Below, one piece after another: positions 8,001-16,524 of a stretch of DNA of 64,000 nt. The notes below the pieces were generated by a model that did not search any database, had not been told where the DNA came from, and worked only from the letters and a program-made list of their open reading frames with translations. The DNA is from Streptomyces anulatus (GTDB taxonomy: Bacteria > Actinomycetota > Actinomycetes > Streptomycetales > Streptomycetaceae): assembly GCF_000721175.1 (NCBI RefSeq), contig NZ_JOEZ01000002.1, positions 1 through 64,000 of the forward strand, in the 5' to 3' direction. Every line of letters begins with the position of its first letter. The first letter of the stretch is position 1. The position numbers and the translations under genes were made by a program.

Positions 8001-9006
8001 GTCCGTCGCGGAGGGCTTTCACGTGGGCCTGGATGTTGCGTTCGACGGCCGGTTCGACGGGGGCCGCGGTTGCCTGTCGAGGCGCTTGGCGGCAAGGTCG
8101 GCAGAGGCCGTCGGGGAGGGCTTCGGGCGGTCCCGGGGCGCCGCATTCGGTGCACTCCACCAGCAGACGGCGGCCTGGAGTACCGGGCGCGGTCGGGGCC
8201 GGGGCCGTGGGCAGGTGGGGCGGGAGTTTGTCGTTGAGGCGGCGGCGTACGAGGCCGGCCGGGGAGTCGACCCGGGCGGGGAGACCGGCGGTCAGGGCGT
8301 GGGTGAGGTAGGCGGCGTCCACGCCCCGCGCGAACCATTCGGCGGCCAGTGCCTCCAGTGCCTGGCAGTCCGCTGCGGAGAGGGCGAGGCGGGGCTCGGT
8401 CCTGCCGAGCCGGGCCAGGGCGACGTAGGCGGGAGAGGGGCCGTCCGGGGCGGGGTCCGGGGTCCGCTGCTGCGGTACGCAGGGGACGGGTGAAGGGGCG
8501 GCCGCTCCGGCCGGTGCGGGGGATGTGCCTGCGGGGGCGGCCGCTTCGGCCGGTGTGCACGGGACCCGGTCCGGCGTGGGCGGCGTCGCTGCCGCTTCCT
8601 GGGGGACCCGGTCGCTCTCGGTCGCGAGGTGGGTGGTCCACCATTCGTTGTCGCGTGCCGTGCGGGACCAGAACGTGCGGGTGACCCAGCGGTTCTGGTT
8701 GTCGACCTCGATGCGGCACAGCACGCGACGCAGGTGCCCGGCCACCGCCAGGGCGTTGAGGGCCGTGCCGACGGCCATCTGCCCGTACAGCGGGAGGCTC
8801 CTGGCCAGCGACTTGATGTCCATGGCCGCACCCTCGGGCAGCCGGTCGACGTATCCGGCGATGTACCGCTCGCGCTCGGGCAGGAGCAGGAAGTCGTCCT
8901 GGCGGGGCGGGCGCTGGTCCGGGGCGGAGTTCTTGCCGTAGCCGCGATGGGCCTGGGGCGCGGATGCGGGCGCGTGCAGGGCGACGCTAGTGTTCTCGGT
9001 AGCCAC
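7987..9006 (-). CDS. Winged-helix (MarR-like) protein with C-terminal zinc ribbon
   Basis: A 339-residue protein. Residues about 45-115 (RERYIAGYVDRLPEGAAMDI onward) form a winged-helix domain of the kind seen in many Streptomyces MarR-annotated proteins. A Pro/Ala-rich linker follows. A helical domain at about 195-260 precedes a four-cysteine ribbon, CTECGAP and LCRPC (about 290-312). GTG 9006 has AAGGA nine bases upstream. It probably binds DNA and may regulate the island. Its stop lies inside the methyltransferase-derived scar, so its 3' end overlaps that sequence. A 74-base copy of its tail lies at 6431. Confidence 0.65.
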   Translation of the reverse strand: MATENTSVALHAPASAPQAHRGYGKNSAPDQRPPRQDDFLLLPERERYIAGYVDRLPEGAAMDIKSLARSLPLYGQMAVGTALNALAVAGHLRRVLCRIEVDNQNRWVTRTFWSRTARDNEWWTTHLATESDRVPQEAAATPPTPDRVPCTPAEAAAPAGTSPAPAGAAAPSPVPCVPQQRTPDPAPDGPSPAYVALARLGRTEPRLALSAADCQALEALAAEWFARGVDAAYLTHALTAGLPARVDSPAGLVRRRLNDKLPPHLPTAPAPTAPGTPGRRLLVECTECGAPGPPEALPDGLCRPCRQAPRQATAAPVEPAVERNIQAHVKALRDGLRLP

Positions 9007-9503
9007 GAGATCGGTTCCTTTGACTTCGATCTTGGGGTGAGACCCCGGCCGGTGCTATCAACACCGCGTCGGGGTCGCTCAGTTCCCGCACCGTAAGCAG
9101 TCGCGACGCTCCGCCGCAAATCGATCACGATTAGTCATACTTGCTGGCCGTGACGGGGAGGGAAGGTGGGGGAGGTTTTCCCCAACCTTCTTTTACCTAC
9201 CTGTACAAGAAGGCGCTCGGGTCCCGGAACCCGTGTCCCGACTCCCGGATCCCGAAGCTCAAGCACCGGGCCCGGCGCCCTCCTCGTACCCCCGGACGAG
9301 TGAACCGGCCGAGCCCGGAACCCGGCCCCCGGACCCCGGAACCCGAAGCGCGGGACCCGAAGCTCAGGACCCGGGGGCCGGGGCCCGCAGCTCCCTCAGC
9401 GACACCCCGTCCAGCACCGCCCACTTCTCGTCCTCCGGGACGGTGACCGCCGTCGCGGCCCTCGATGCTCACGTTCCCCGATCGGGTGGGCACCTGCGGC
9501 CGG
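9007..9503. other. Intergenic region with CCCGGA-rich repeats and a copy of the pglW 3' end
   Basis: No gene is supported. From 9210 to 9370 there is an irregular series of CCCGGA(A/T)CCCG-like words, and 9363-9424 is a copy of the end of pglW. The promoter of the winged-helix gene should lie near 9010-9130. Confidence 0.5.
9363..9424. repeat. 62-bp direct repeat of the pglW 3' end (copy 1)
   Basis: Bases 9363-9424 match 10263-10324 at an offset of exactly 900, with about two differences. The second copy contains the pglW stop and last codons. The two copies bracket the toxin-antitoxin module at 9504-10193, as if the module arrived with, or by, duplication of this sequence. Confidence 0.88.
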
Positions 9504-9539
9504 CTCCAAGGGTACGGGTACGTACCCGTACCCTTGGAG
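9504..9539. promoter_or_regulatory. 36-bp perfect palindrome, probable toxin-antitoxin operator
   Basis: CTCCAAGGGTACGGGTAC is followed at once by its exact reverse complement. It lies just before the antitoxin ribosome site. Inner GGTAC words repeat within each arm, giving up to four half-sites. Autorepression by antitoxin or by the complex at such a site is the rule for these modules. Confidence 0.75.
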
Positions 9540-9558
9540 GATGGGAAGGAGCACGATG

Positions 9559-9816
9559 ATGTCCGATGCCAATGTCCGTATCTCTGAAGAGGCCAAGAAC
9601 CGGCTCGCCGCGATAGCGGCTGCGGAGGGCCTGTCGCTGCGCGCCTATCTGGCGCGTCTGGCCGAGACGCTGCTGACCCCGGCGGAGCGTGCCGAGCGGG
9701 CCGAGAAAGCTCGGGCGGCGTTGAAGGACTGGAGCGGCTATGCCCCGACCCCCTCGGAACAGGATGACCTGGACCTCGAGCTCGACCGTCGTCTGGCACG
9801 GGTGACCGGCCGGTGA
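9559..9816 (+). CDS. Antitoxin of the second toxin-antitoxin module
   Basis: An 85-residue protein. SDANVRISEEAKNRLAAIA with the following helices is a ribbon-helix-helix or Arc-like DNA-binding N-terminus. The C-terminal half is acidic (EQDDLDLELDRRL) and suited to toxin binding. ATG 9559 has AAGGAG seven bases upstream; ATG 9556 and 9541 are in frame, but 9541 would overlap the operator. The stop overlaps the toxin start (GTGA). Confidence 0.78.
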   Translation: MSDANVRISEEAKNRLAAIAAAEGLSLRAYLARLAETLLTPAERAERAEKARAALKDWSGYAPTPSEQDDLDLELDRRLARVTGR

Positions 9817-10193
9817 GCGATGCCATGCACATCGTTCTGGACGACACGGCGATGGCTGCGGCCGGGCAGGGCAACGTCCTGGCCTCCCGACTCATTCACC
9901 GGGCTCACGCGGAGCCGGGCTGGTTCCTGTACGTCCCGGCGTGTGCACTCGTCGAAGCCGACCGTGCGCGGCCCGGCACGGCCGAGCACCTCGCGTCCCT
10001 GCCCGGCATCACCGTCCTGGATCTGGACCTTGCCGCGGCGCTGGCCGTAGCGCGGCAGGAGAGCTGGGCTGCCGCCCACAGCCAATACGCGGCGCAGCCG
10101 ACCCCGGACCGCCCCGACGGGGCGATCATCGCGACCACTGCGCCAGGCCGGTGGGCCGGAGAGCCGGTCCGCGTCCTGGATCTCACGTCCTGA
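9813..10193 (+). CDS. PIN-like toxin of the second module
   Basis: A 126-residue protein beginning HIVLDDTAM, with ALVEADRARP in the middle and PDRPDGAIIATTA near the end. This is the D...E...D layout of a divergent PIN domain. The length fits VapC-type RNases. The GTG start overlaps the antitoxin stop. It is less canonical than the module at 7170, so the family call is moderate; the operon layout is the strongest support. Confidence 0.68.
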   Translation: MSDAMHIVLDDTAMAAAGQGNVLASRLIHRAHAEPGWFLYVPACALVEADRARPGTAEHLASLPGITVLDLDLAAALAVARQESWAAAHSQYAAQPTPDRPDGAIIATTAPGRWAGEPVRVLDLTS

Positions 10194-10263
10194 GCGTGCG
10201 CCGGAAGGAGTGCGGCCCCGCCGGAACTGGCGGGGCCGTCGTGCGTCACGGGGCACACGGGTC

Positions 10264-13200
10264 TCAGGCCCCGGGGGCCGGGGCCCGCAGCTCCCTCAGC
10301 GACAGCCCGTCCAGCACCGCCCACTCGCTCACCCGGTCCACGACATCCACCGTCCGGCCGTCCAGCGCCGGGGTCGCCTGCGGGTCCTCCGCCGGGACGA
10401 GCAGCCACAGGCCGTGCGGGGCATCCGCCGGACGGCGGGCGGCCTCCTGCAACGTGACCAGCAGCTCCCGGCCTCCGGCCTCCCAGTAGCGTGCGGCCAG
10501 TCCGGCCCGGTGGGCCAGGAGGACGGCGCGCGGCCCCGACTGCCCGGCGAGGGCGGTGACGCGGGTAGCGACGCGTTCGGCGGCGAGACGCGTGTAGGAA
10601 GCGAGCGCCGCCCCGATGACGCCGGAGACCGCGAACGTGGCGTCGGCCTTCAACAGGGCCTGCCACCGCACCCCCTGCTCCTCGGCCAGCTCCCGCATCG
10701 CGGCGAGGAACAGCTCGTCGAGCGCGACCGGTACGACGTCGTACCGGGAGGCCAGCCTCGCCTCCACACCCGGCAGTTCCGCGCCCCTGAGGGTCAGCGC
10801 GAGGAAACCGCCCCGCCGGCGGGACGTCTCCAGACGCGCGGCGAGCACCGTGCGCGGGTCGCGGCCCTGCGCCACATCACTCTGCGCGGCGGCGATCAGC
10901 GTGCCCGTGCTGGTGAGCGCGGACACCGACACCTCGTGGCGGCTCCCGGGCACCAGCTGGACGCGCGGCAGGAAACGCTTGCGCTCCTGGTCGTATCCGA
11001 GCGGGAAACCGGCCTCGGCAAGGGCCTCCTCCAACTCGACATAAGTGGTGTCGGCCAGAACCGCCAGACCCGGGAAACGGGCACGGACCCGGGCCACCAG
11101 GTCCGCGGCACTGATACCGACATGGGCGCGCACCCCTGCCGGAGCCTGCGAGATGCGCAGGGCACGGGGAAGGTCCAGGTCCAGCGGGAACAGTTCGAGA
11201 CGCGGGGAGAAGGCGACTCCCTGCGCCAGGGCGGCGGCGAGCGCCACCAGCCGGGTGTCGGCCAGCGGCGTTATCCCCTCGGGCGGGCTCACCGCACGCA
11301 GCTCACGCAGCACGGTCGCCCGCCCTGGCAGCGGATCGCGGGCCGCCACCACGGTCGCGGTCTCACCGAGACGGGCCGCGTACTCCGCCAGCTCCACAGG
11401 CGTCGGGTCGTCGGCGCCCGGCTGGTCCTCCAGGGCCACGACGACCCGCCCGGACCGCCGCAGGACGGTGAGCCGGGCCGGGGCCTCGGCGGCGGTGCCG
11501 GCGTCCTCGGCGCGCTTGCGGGCCTCCGTCTCGGCAGCCGCCCGCACCACGGCGAGTGCCATGCCCAGGGTGTCGGCGGGGCCGGCGTCACCCGCGCCGT
11601 GCCGGGCGCGCAGCTCGGTGGCCAGCTCCTCGGCCGTCATGACCCTGCCCTGCTCGGACAGGATGGTCACCAGCTCGTCGCGGATCCGGCGCAGCCATGG
11701 CAGGTCCGCCCACTGCTCGACCGCCGCGAGCTGGTGCTGCGAGACGGTGGGCTGGCTGATGCCCAGCGCCTTCGCGATGGCGGGCTGGGCGGGCCAGGGC
11801 TCCAGCCGTTCGGCGCCCGGGAGTTGCAGGGTGGTGCGTACGACGTCGGGGCGCGGCTTGGTACGCCGGTTGCCCTCCGCCGGAGTGAGCCGGGCGGCCA
11901 GGGTGTCCACCGACTCCAGCGCCTCTTCGGGAGCGTCCGCCGCGACGGTCGCCCTGGCCCTGGAAGCGGGCTTCTTCCGCAGGTCGTGCGTCCACTGGCG
12001 GTGGCGCCGGTTGAGCTCCTTGCGGATCACGTTGCCGGCGCCCCGGGCGCGGGAGATCGTGTGGGGCGGGATGTCCAGCAGGGCCCTCACGGTCGCCGCA
12101 CCCAGACCCGCGGCGACGGAGACGGCCCGCGGCGACAGCCCGGCGGCCTCCAGCGGCGTGGTCAGACCGGCGGCCGCGGCGGCCTGCTCGCGAGCGTCCT
12201 CGACGGCCTCCGCGGTCAGGCCCACCGTGGCCTGCGTGGTGGCCGGGCGCGCCGAGTCCGCCGTACGGAACAGCTGCCGCCACGCCTCCGCCGTCTGGCG
12301 CAGGCTGTCGTACCGCTGGTCGACGTCCCGGTGCAGGGCGCGCTCGAAGAAGCGGGTGAGCCCCTCGCTGAGCGCCGGGTCGAACAGTTCGCGGGCGACG
12401 TACAGCTCAGCGTCCGTCACGGTGAGCGGGTCGCTCTGGCCGTCACCCCACACCGGCCGTTCACCAGAAGCCATCTCATGGAGCGTCACGGCGGCTGCGT
12501 ACCACTCGGCGTGATCGTCGTAGCGGGCGCGGCGGCTGCCACCGAGGAACGGGTCGAGATAACCGCGGGTGCCCGCGTGGATGTCCTGGTCGGGGGCTTC
12601 GGCCAGGGAGAAGTCGAACAGCATCAGCTGCCAGGAACCGTCGTTGCGCTTGAACAGGCCCAAGTTGTCCGGCTTGATGTCCCGGTGGCGCACCCCCCGG
12701 GCGGCCAGACTGTCGAGGGCGTCGAAGAGGTCGTTGCCGAACCGCTCCAACTGGTCGTACCCCAGCGCGCCCTGACCCCGCAGGCGCGACCCGAGACTGA
12801 CCGGGTCCCGGTCGGCGGGCGAGCGGAACCCGCCCGCGTACTCGATCTCCAGCACCGTGCGGCCCGCCAGCTCACGTGGTTCCGCGAGCAGCTTCGCGAT
12901 GCGGCCCCCGCCGACCTCCTTGAGCGCCGCGGCCTCCGCGTACAGCCGGGCGTCCTTCTCACGGTCCAGGGCGACCTTGAAGACACGGGGAGAATCCGGC
13001 TCCGCCGTTCCGTCGTCCGCCGTGCGTCGCACCAGCAGAGCGCGGGCGGTGGCCCCCGTGCCCAGGACCCGGGTGACCGTCCAGGTGTCGTCCAGGGGCT
13101 GGCCCGGCAACACGGTCAGCGGGTCCGCGACCGCGCCGCCCGGCTGCTCGGCCGGTGCGGCATCGGCCTCCGCGGCGTCCAGGAGACGCAGGAAGTCGTC

Positions 13201-14679
13201 CGGAGAGGCCAGCCGCTCCTGCAGATCGGCGGCGGTGGCCTGGAAGACCACCGCGTCCAGCGCCGCGGAGATGCCGTCGGCGACCGCGTACGGGTGGAGA
13301 CCGCCCTCGGCGGCCAGCCGGTCCACCAGAGCGCTGCGGCGGTCGGCGGGCGGACGGCCCGTGAGGAGCAGATACGCGAGGCTCCCCACACCGAAGACAT
13401 CGAGATCGACCGGGTCGGCGAACTCCTGGTCGGTCTCCGGGGCGAGATACACCTGGGCGATGTCCGCGATCAGCCCCGCGTCCAGAGGGGTGTCCCCGAG
13501 GGAACGGTGCAACGAGGTCTCGAAGTCACGGGCGGCGGTCTGCCAGTCCGCGATACGGAGCACGGGATCCCGGCCGTCCTCACGTGCCGAGACGTACACC
13601 GAACGCGCGGACAGAGCACGGTGGTAGAGGGACCGGTTATGGGCGTAGCGCACCGCCTCGGCGAGCTGCCGCACCAGGTCCAGGCGCACCACCGGGGTGA
13701 GCCGGTCACCGTACGCGTCCAGATAGGCGTCCAGGCGCAGATCCGGCTCGCGGTGCCGGAACAGGATCGCCGGGCCGCCCTGGTGCTCCCGGATCTGCAC
13801 CGCCTGCACGATGCCGCGGTGGTTGACGCCCTGCAGCACCTGGTACTCGCGGCGGGCCGCCCGGTCCACCCTGCGCCGCTGCTGCTCGGACGACGCCTCG
13901 CCGGCCAGATAGATGCGTACGCGGCCGCTCTCCTGGGCCAGGCCGTCGTCGCGTACGGCGAGCCGGTCCTCCCAGCCGGGCCCGGCGTCCAGGGCCCGCG
14001 GCTCCATCCGCCAGCCGTCACCGAAACGCAGATGAGCCGTCGAGTGGCTGATGCCGATGCGCTTCATCAGCTCTTCGAGCAGCCGGCTGGTCTGCGGGGT
14101 GACCCGCCAACTCTCCCGCTCCGGTGGCAGACCCAGCAGATCGTCCCAGATCCTCGGCAGCCCGCCGGCGCCGTCGTTGCGTCCGAAGACAGCAGTGCGC
14201 TGGAACTCGTCGAGCTCACTCACCAGGTCCGGGTCGTGCAGGAAGACCGCCGGCTTGATGTAGGGAATCCGCCTCGGGTCCTCCTTCATGGCCCGGGCGG
14301 CGCGCTCGAGACGGCCCTTGAGCTCCTTGGCCTTGAGATCGGTGAGATGCAGCGGGTTCTTCAGGGTCCGCACCCGGTCCGCGTGGAACTGCCAGGTGTC
14401 CCCGTGGTTCACCACCCGCCCCGGGTGGCCCTTCAGCTCCAGCAGATACAGACCGCCCGGCACGGCGATCAGCAGGTCGCTCTCGTTGACCCGGCCGGAG
14501 TCACCGGTGAACTGGAACGTCGCCCACGCCCGGTACGGCTCGGCCCGGGGCATCAACTGCCGCACATGGTCCAGCCCTTCCTGCTCCCACCGGAATCCCG
14601 AACGGCGTGGCTGGTACCAGTGCTCACGGCGCGGAGGAGGACCGGGCTTCGGGGCGGACGGCCGCTCGGCTGGCGTCAC
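10264..14679 (-). CDS. pglW: PglW, NERD-domain serine/threonine protein kinase of the Pgl (BREX-2) system
   Basis: A protein of 1,471 residues, close to the known PglW length of about 1,500. In order: a NERD nuclease-related domain (about 30-150, with DLLIAVPGGLYLLELKG); a first kinase-like domain whose catalytic loop is degenerate (HRALSARS near 352, ADW instead of DFG), hence a pseudokinase; a second, active-looking kinase domain (glycine-rich loop near 540, HRDIKPDN near 663, FDFS); then helical regions with a helix-turn-helix at about 966-985 (ALGISQPTVSQHQL). PglW is needed for Pgl phage resistance in S. coelicolor. GTG 14679 is chosen because AGGAGG lies six bases upstream. The gene is intact although pglX is not. 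pglY and pglZ are not in the window. Confidence 0.92.
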   Translation of the reverse strand: MTPAERPSAPKPGPPPRREHWYQPRRSGFRWEQEGLDHVRQLMPRAEPYRAWATFQFTGDSGRVNESDLLIAVPGGLYLLELKGHPGRVVNHGDTWQFHADRVRTLKNPLHLTDLKAKELKGRLERAARAMKEDPRRIPYIKPAVFLHDPDLVSELDEFQRTAVFGRNDGAGGLPRIWDDLLGLPPERESWRVTPQTSRLLEELMKRIGISHSTAHLRFGDGWRMEPRALDAGPGWEDRLAVRDDGLAQESGRVRIYLAGEASSEQQRRRVDRAARREYQVLQGVNHRGIVQAVQIREHQGGPAILFRHREPDLRLDAYLDAYGDRLTPVVRLDLVRQLAEAVRYAHNRSLYHRALSARSVYVSAREDGRDPVLRIADWQTAARDFETSLHRSLGDTPLDAGLIADIAQVYLAPETDQEFADPVDLDVFGVGSLAYLLLTGRPPADRRSALVDRLAAEGGLHPYAVADGISAALDAVVFQATAADLQERLASPDDFLRLLDAAEADAAPAEQPGGAVADPLTVLPGQPLDDTWTVTRVLGTGATARALLVRRTADDGTAEPDSPRVFKVALDREKDARLYAEAAALKEVGGGRIAKLLAEPRELAGRTVLEIEYAGGFRSPADRDPVSLGSRLRGQGALGYDQLERFGNDLFDALDSLAARGVRHRDIKPDNLGLFKRNDGSWQLMLFDFSLAEAPDQDIHAGTRGYLDPFLGGSRRARYDDHAEWYAAAVTLHEMASGERPVWGDGQSDPLTVTDAELYVARELFDPALSEGLTRFFERALHRDVDQRYDSLRQTAEAWRQLFRTADSARPATTQATVGLTAEAVEDAREQAAAAAGLTTPLEAAGLSPRAVSVAAGLGAATVRALLDIPPHTISRARGAGNVIRKELNRRHRQWTHDLRKKPASRARATVAADAPEEALESVDTLAARLTPAEGNRRTKPRPDVVRTTLQLPGAERLEPWPAQPAIAKALGISQPTVSQHQLAAVEQWADLPWLRRIRDELVTILSEQGRVMTAEELATELRARHGAGDAGPADTLGMALAVVRAAAETEARKRAEDAGTAAEAPARLTVLRRSGRVVVALEDQPGADDPTPVELAEYAARLGETATVVAARDPLPGRATVLRELRAVSPPEGITPLADTRLVALAAALAQGVAFSPRLELFPLDLDLPRALRISQAPAGVRAHVGISAADLVARVRARFPGLAVLADTTYVELEEALAEAGFPLGYDQERKRFLPRVQLVPGSRHEVSVSALTSTGTLIAAAQSDVAQGRDPRTVLAARLETSRRRGGFLALTLRGAELPGVEARLASRYDVVPVALDELFLAAMRELAEEQGVRWQALLKADATFAVSGVIGAALASYTRLAAERVATRVTALAGQSGPRAVLLAHRAGLAARYWEAGGRELLVTLQEAARRPADAPHGLWLLVPAEDPQATPALDGRTVDVVDRVSEWAVLDGLSLRELRAPAPGA

Positions 14680-14906
14680 CGGAAGCCTCCTGGATCTGGT
14701 CGGCGCGGGCAGGACAGGAGCAGTGCGAGAAGGGCACGGTCGTCGATGGTGCGTGCCTGTCGGGGTACCCCCGCCACCACACGACCGCCACACCTGCCCT
14801 GGTCAGCACCCGGGGCATCTTAGTCGCCGGCCATCTCTCCCGAGCGACTGTTCGTCCTGCGCGGCTTGACAGGCGGCAAGGGCAGCATCCGGCGGAGAAA
14901 CAACGA

Positions 14907-14939
14907 AATCCCGCCCGATCAATGTGATCGGACGGGATT
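14907..14939 (-). terminator. Hairpin terminator downstream of tRNA-Ala
   Basis: AATCCCG-C-CCGATCA, an ATG loop and TGATCGG-A-CGGGATT form a 15-base stem with one mismatch. It lies 45 bases after the tRNA 3' end on the minus strand, between the tRNA and the pglW promoter. Confidence 0.75.
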
Positions 14940-14983
14940 CGTGAACCGCTTACGGGCTGGCCCGTGAACGGCATTTGTTGTTG

Positions 14984-15057
14984 TGGACCTGTGGGGATTT
15001 GAACCCCAGACCCCCTCGATGCGAACGAGGTGCGCTACCAGACTGCGCCACAGGCCC
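14984..15057 (-). tRNA. tRNA-Ala(CGC)
   Basis: A 74-nucleotide cloverleaf. The acceptor arm GGGCCTG pairs with CAGGTCC with one G-U. The anticodon stem CCTCG/CGAGG encloses TTCGCAT, giving anticodon CGC, and GGTTCAAATCC is the T loop. CCA is not encoded. The 3' end faces the Pgl island, which is the usual side for elements integrated at tRNA genes. Confidence 0.95.
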
Positions 15058-15151
15058 TTGCAACGAGTGAAACTCTAGCACCCCCACAGGGGTGCTTGGA
15101 AATCCGTTCCTCCGCTGGTCAACGGTGTCGGGTCTCCAGGCCCTCGATGGC

Positions 15152-16369
15152 TCACTCATTGGCCGCACGCGGCCGGTCCTCGTCGTCGTACTGGTCGAAG
15201 AGCGGGGTCCGGCCCCGGTCGCGGTTGCGGCGGGACTGGTGCGTGCGCTGGCGCGGGGCCGGGTCGACCGCGGGGGTCGTCGGGTGCGAGGTGCCCGTCT
15301 GGGTGGGCTCGGCGGTGCTGGAGCGGGCCGCGCTCCAGGTCTCCGGGTCGTTGACCTCCACACCGCCCGTGGCCCGGGGGGCGACGGGCGCGGTGACGTA
15401 GGTGGGCAGCGGTACGGGGACGGGCTCCCAGCTGTCGCCCTGGACGCCGCCGCGTTCGCGCTGCTGGTCCACCCACTCCGCGTGGTCCGTCTGCTCGACG
15501 AGGGCGCGCCGGCCGGCCTCCTGGGGGGAGACCGTGGGCGTGGGCTCCGGCTCCGGGTGGTGGGCTTCGGAGTCGTCGTCGGGCTCGGCGGGGGCGGGGG
15601 CGGCGGGCTGGTGCCTGCGGGGGCGGTTCTCGCGCAGCCGCTGCGCCGCGGCCTCGGCCCGGCGGCGGTCCATCGTGAAGGCGAACCGCCGGCGTTCCTG
15701 GGCGCGCAGATGCACGATGTACGTGCTCAGCAGCACGGCCGGCACGGCGGGCGCCCACAGGAAGCCGAGGCCGCCGACCGCGGCGACGACCGCGCCGAGG
15801 GTGAAGGCCAGGAAGAGGACGACCGTGGTCCGCCTGCGCCGCGCCAGGACCTGGGAACGCTGGGCCCGCCGGGCCCGCTCGGCGTCGGCACCGCCGGAGC
15901 GGGGGTGCCGCTGGGTGGGGGGCACGTGTTCCGCGGGGCGCTCTCCGGACCGGCGTTCGTGCGGCTGACGGTCCGGCGGCTGATGCCCCGACCGACGGTC
16001 GTGCTCCGGGCGGTCGGAGGCGTGGTGGCCCGGGGCGCGCTCGCGCGCGTGCGCCGGGTCGCTCAGCCTGGCTTCCGTGTGCGCCGGAGGCGCGGCGAAG
16101 GCCCGGACGTCCACGGATTCCATACGGTCCGTTTCCCGGTCCGGGTCGACCTCGGGCCCCGCCTCCTCGGCGATGCGCTCCCGCAACTCCTTGGCGTACC
16201 GGCGCTCCATCGCCGCCCGTCCGGACAGCAGCCGGATGGCGGTGCTGAAGCGTTCCGTCGGACGGGCCTCGTTGAGCTCGTCCTGCCTGCGGAGCCACAT
16301 CGGCACCAAGTAGGCGGCCCAGGCCCCGACGATGACTGCGTAGATGAGGCCGCTGCTGCTCACGCTCAC
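15152..16369 (-). CDS. sepX: SepX/GlpR, divisome membrane protein and receptor for Glp
   Basis: A 405-residue protein. An N-terminal transmembrane helix (LIYAVIVGAWAAYLVPMWLR) is followed by a conserved cytoplasmic strip (ERFSTAIRLLSGR). A long charged, disordered segment, a central hydrophobic pair (about 180-225, LFLAFTLGAVVAAVGGLGFL then a second span) and a Pro/Glu-rich tail complete it. This is the architecture of SepX in Streptomyces, called GlpR in Corynebacterium. It binds the gephyrin-like MoeA homologue Glp and takes part in cell division. That Glp homologue is encoded close by at 18370-19680, which supports the call. Confidence 0.85.
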   Translation of the reverse strand: MSVSSSGLIYAVIVGAWAAYLVPMWLRRQDELNEARPTERFSTAIRLLSGRAAMERRYAKELRERIAEEAGPEVDPDRETDRMESVDVRAFAAPPAHTEARLSDPAHARERAPGHHASDRPEHDRRSGHQPPDRQPHERRSGERPAEHVPPTQRHPRSGGADAERARRAQRSQVLARRRRTTVVLFLAFTLGAVVAAVGGLGFLWAPAVPAVLLSTYIVHLRAQERRRFAFTMDRRRAEAAAQRLRENRPRRHQPAAPAPAEPDDDSEAHHPEPEPTPTVSPQEAGRRALVEQTDHAEWVDQQRERGGVQGDSWEPVPVPLPTYVTAPVAPRATGGVEVNDPETWSAARSSTAEPTQTGTSHPTTPAVDPAPRQRTHQSRRNRDRGRTPLFDQYDDEDRPRAANE

Positions 16370-16524
16370 ACCGTAGAGGGGTTTGCACGGAAGGATCCGC
16401 CAATTGGCCCGGTGTGTCGCACGATCCGGCTGATATCACGGACTTTTTTTGCGATTGTTCGGATCAACAGCCGCCGATAGCCCGACCCATTGCGGTCGCC
16501 GGCGATCAAATTCGAACACTTATT

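Noticed and set aside
9210..9370. CCCGGA-rich repeats as a possible origin or CRISPR remnant
   Set aside because: The words are irregular in length and spacing and no DnaA-box-like TTGTCCACA sites accompany them.
10210..14823. A 1,537-codon open frame on the plus strand
   Set aside because: It lies opposite pglW for its whole length and reads as low-complexity Arg/Gly/Gln sequence. It is the antisense shadow caused by high third-position G/C.
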